From Microbacterium paraoxydans (lineage in GTDB: Bacteria; Actinomycetota; Actinomycetes; Actinomycetales; Microbacteriaceae), in NCBI RefSeq assembly GCF_900105335.1, contig NZ_LT629770.1, forward strand, positions 186,001 through 250,000: a stretch of 64,000 bases of DNA, given 5' to 3'. Positions 63,325 to 64,000 of this stretch are shown here, in pieces. Each line of letters starts with the position of its first letter. Position 1 is the first letter of the stretch. Both the position numbers and the translations under genes were made by a program. The notes beneath the pieces were generated by a model. That model made no database searches and was not told the DNA's origin. It saw only the letters and a list, made by a program, of their open reading frames with translations.

Positions 63325-64000
63325 TCGCCGAATTCCGTCTTCCGGACCTCGGCGAAGGTCTCACCGAGGCCGAGGTCGTGCAATGGCTCGTCGCGCCCGG
63401 CGACAGCGTCGCGCTGAACCAGACCCTCGCGGAGGTCGAGACCGCCAAAGCGGTCGTCGAGCTGCCGTCGCCATACGAGGGCACGGTCTCGACCCTCCAC
63501 GCGGACGCGGGAGAGACCGTCGCCGTGGGAGCGCCGCTGATCGCCTTCGACATCGAGGGCGACGACCCTCCGGCGGCGCCGTCCGGTGGCGAGCAGGAGG
63601 CTGCCGCGGAGAAGGCGCAGCCCAATCTCGTGGGCTACGGCGCCGCCCCGACCTCGAGCGGGCGCCCCGCGCGCCGGGCGCGACGCCGAGGCGCTGCTGC
63701 CGACGGGGCCTCGGTGGCCGACACGGCCGTTCTCGAGGCGGCACCGCACGATGCGACGCCATCGGTCGCGGTCGAGCCCGTTCTGGAGCGACCACGGTCC
63801 ACCCCTCCGGTGCGCGCCTACGCCAAACGACAGGGCGTCGACCTCGTCCTCGTCGCCGCCGCCGTCGGGGACCGTGTGATCACGAGAGCGGATGTGGATG
63901 CCTACGCCGAGCGCGTCGGAGCGGAGCCGTCACGGCCCGCGGGGACGTCTGAGCGCGAGACCACCGCGGCATCCGGAATCCTCCCGCGCGCGGAGGGGAG
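63321..64000 (+). CDS. Dihydrolipoamide acyltransferase E2 (partial, 3' end outside)
   Basis: The first 226 codons of the acyltransferase core of the complex. A single lipoyl domain (about 1-78) carries the lipoyl Lys43 in LAEVETAKAVVELPSPYEG. A long Ala/Pro/Glu-rich linker follows with a basic patch RPARRARRRG near 113-122. A peripheral-subunit-binding domain (about 155-195) reads PPVRAYAKRQGVDLVLVAAA. The catalytic domain is beyond the window. The ATG overlaps the E1 beta stop, so the three genes form one coupled operon. Confidence 0.92.
   Translation, partial: MIAEFRLPDLGEGLTEAEVVQWLVAPGDSVALNQTLAEVETAKAVVELPSPYEGTVSTLHADAGETVAVGAPLIAFDIEGDDPPAAPSGGEQEAAAEKAQPNLVGYGAAPTSSGRPARRARRRGAAADGASVADTAVLEAAPHDATPSVAVEPVLERPRSTPPVRAYAKRQGVDLVLVAAAVGDRVITRADVDAYAERVGAEPSRPAGTSERETTAASGILPRAEG

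Overview
The window reads as a chromosomal segment of a high-GC actinobacterium, most likely a Microbacterium or close relative (Microbacteriaceae). The pointers are strong G/C at third codon positions, many GTG starts and one likely TTG start, the gene order tsf-pyrH-frr-cdsA, a GlgE-type glycogen pathway, LAxTG surface-sorting signals, a heme-synthesis ferrochelatase with a Cys-rich C-terminus, and small actinobacterial families (DUF6458-like, GerW/YtfJ-like, DUF2017-like). The genus is an inference from gene content; no rRNA is present. Genes are dense: no gap between genes reaches 300 bases, and the longest are about 246 bases (53674-53919) and 237 bases (52923-53159).

Layout. 1-3.2 kb: end of tsf with its terminator, then pyrH, frr, cdsA and a DivIVA-repeat protein. 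3.2-9.1 kb: a secreted transglycosylase-like protein, a small zinc-site protein overlapping an alpha/beta hydrolase, an AI-2E-family transporter, a membrane protein/lipoprotein fusion, and a thioredoxin-TPR co-chaperone. 9.1-15.6 kb (minus strand): glgX, glgE, glgB. 15.7-20.3 kb: cysteine desulfurase, mnmA and ligA. 20.3-24.4 kb (minus): acetyltransferase, DEAD-box helicase, acyl-CoA ligase. 24.5-30.0 kb: gatCAB, DNA polymerase IV, a GerW-like protein and a P-loop kinase-like protein. 30.0-33.1 kb (mostly minus): DUF2017-like protein, clpS, a zincin, a LysE exporter, tRNA-His, orn, tRNA-Arg and a small orphan. 33.3-38.1 kb: a tail-less SSB, a lipoprotein, ettA, two thioesterases and an unknown protein. 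38.1-43.9 kb (minus): pepN, then an overlapping mscS-glbO-FAD dehydrogenase operon. 44.1-49.0 kb: ferrochelatase, rpiB-like, Fpg/Nei glycosylase, PaiB-like protein and an amidohydrolase. 49.0-50.3 kb: dps, gamma carbonic anhydrase, tRNA-Met.

50.3-56.4 kb looks accessory. Directly after tRNA-Met there is a truncated MFS transporter, then two LAxTG-anchored adhesin-like proteins, a DoxX-like gene whose frame is broken at a G7 tract, and a small secreted protein behind a series of hairpins. 56.5-61.0 kb carries flavohemoglobin, small membrane and cytosolic proteins, an AraC regulator, an alpha/beta hydrolase and an Lrp regulator. 61.2 kb to the end is a 2-oxoacid dehydrogenase operon (E1 alpha, E1 beta, start of E2) divergent from the Lrp gene, with a palindrome between them.

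A recurring pattern is a TANNNT hexamer exactly 6-8 bases before the start codon of about twenty genes. This is what leaderless transcription looks like, and it helps fix several starts. Operons are otherwise built with 1-4 base stop/start overlaps (gatCAB, glgEB, mscS-glbO-FAD dehydrogenase, E1 alpha-E1 beta-E2). I found no insertion sequence, CRISPR array or phage gene.
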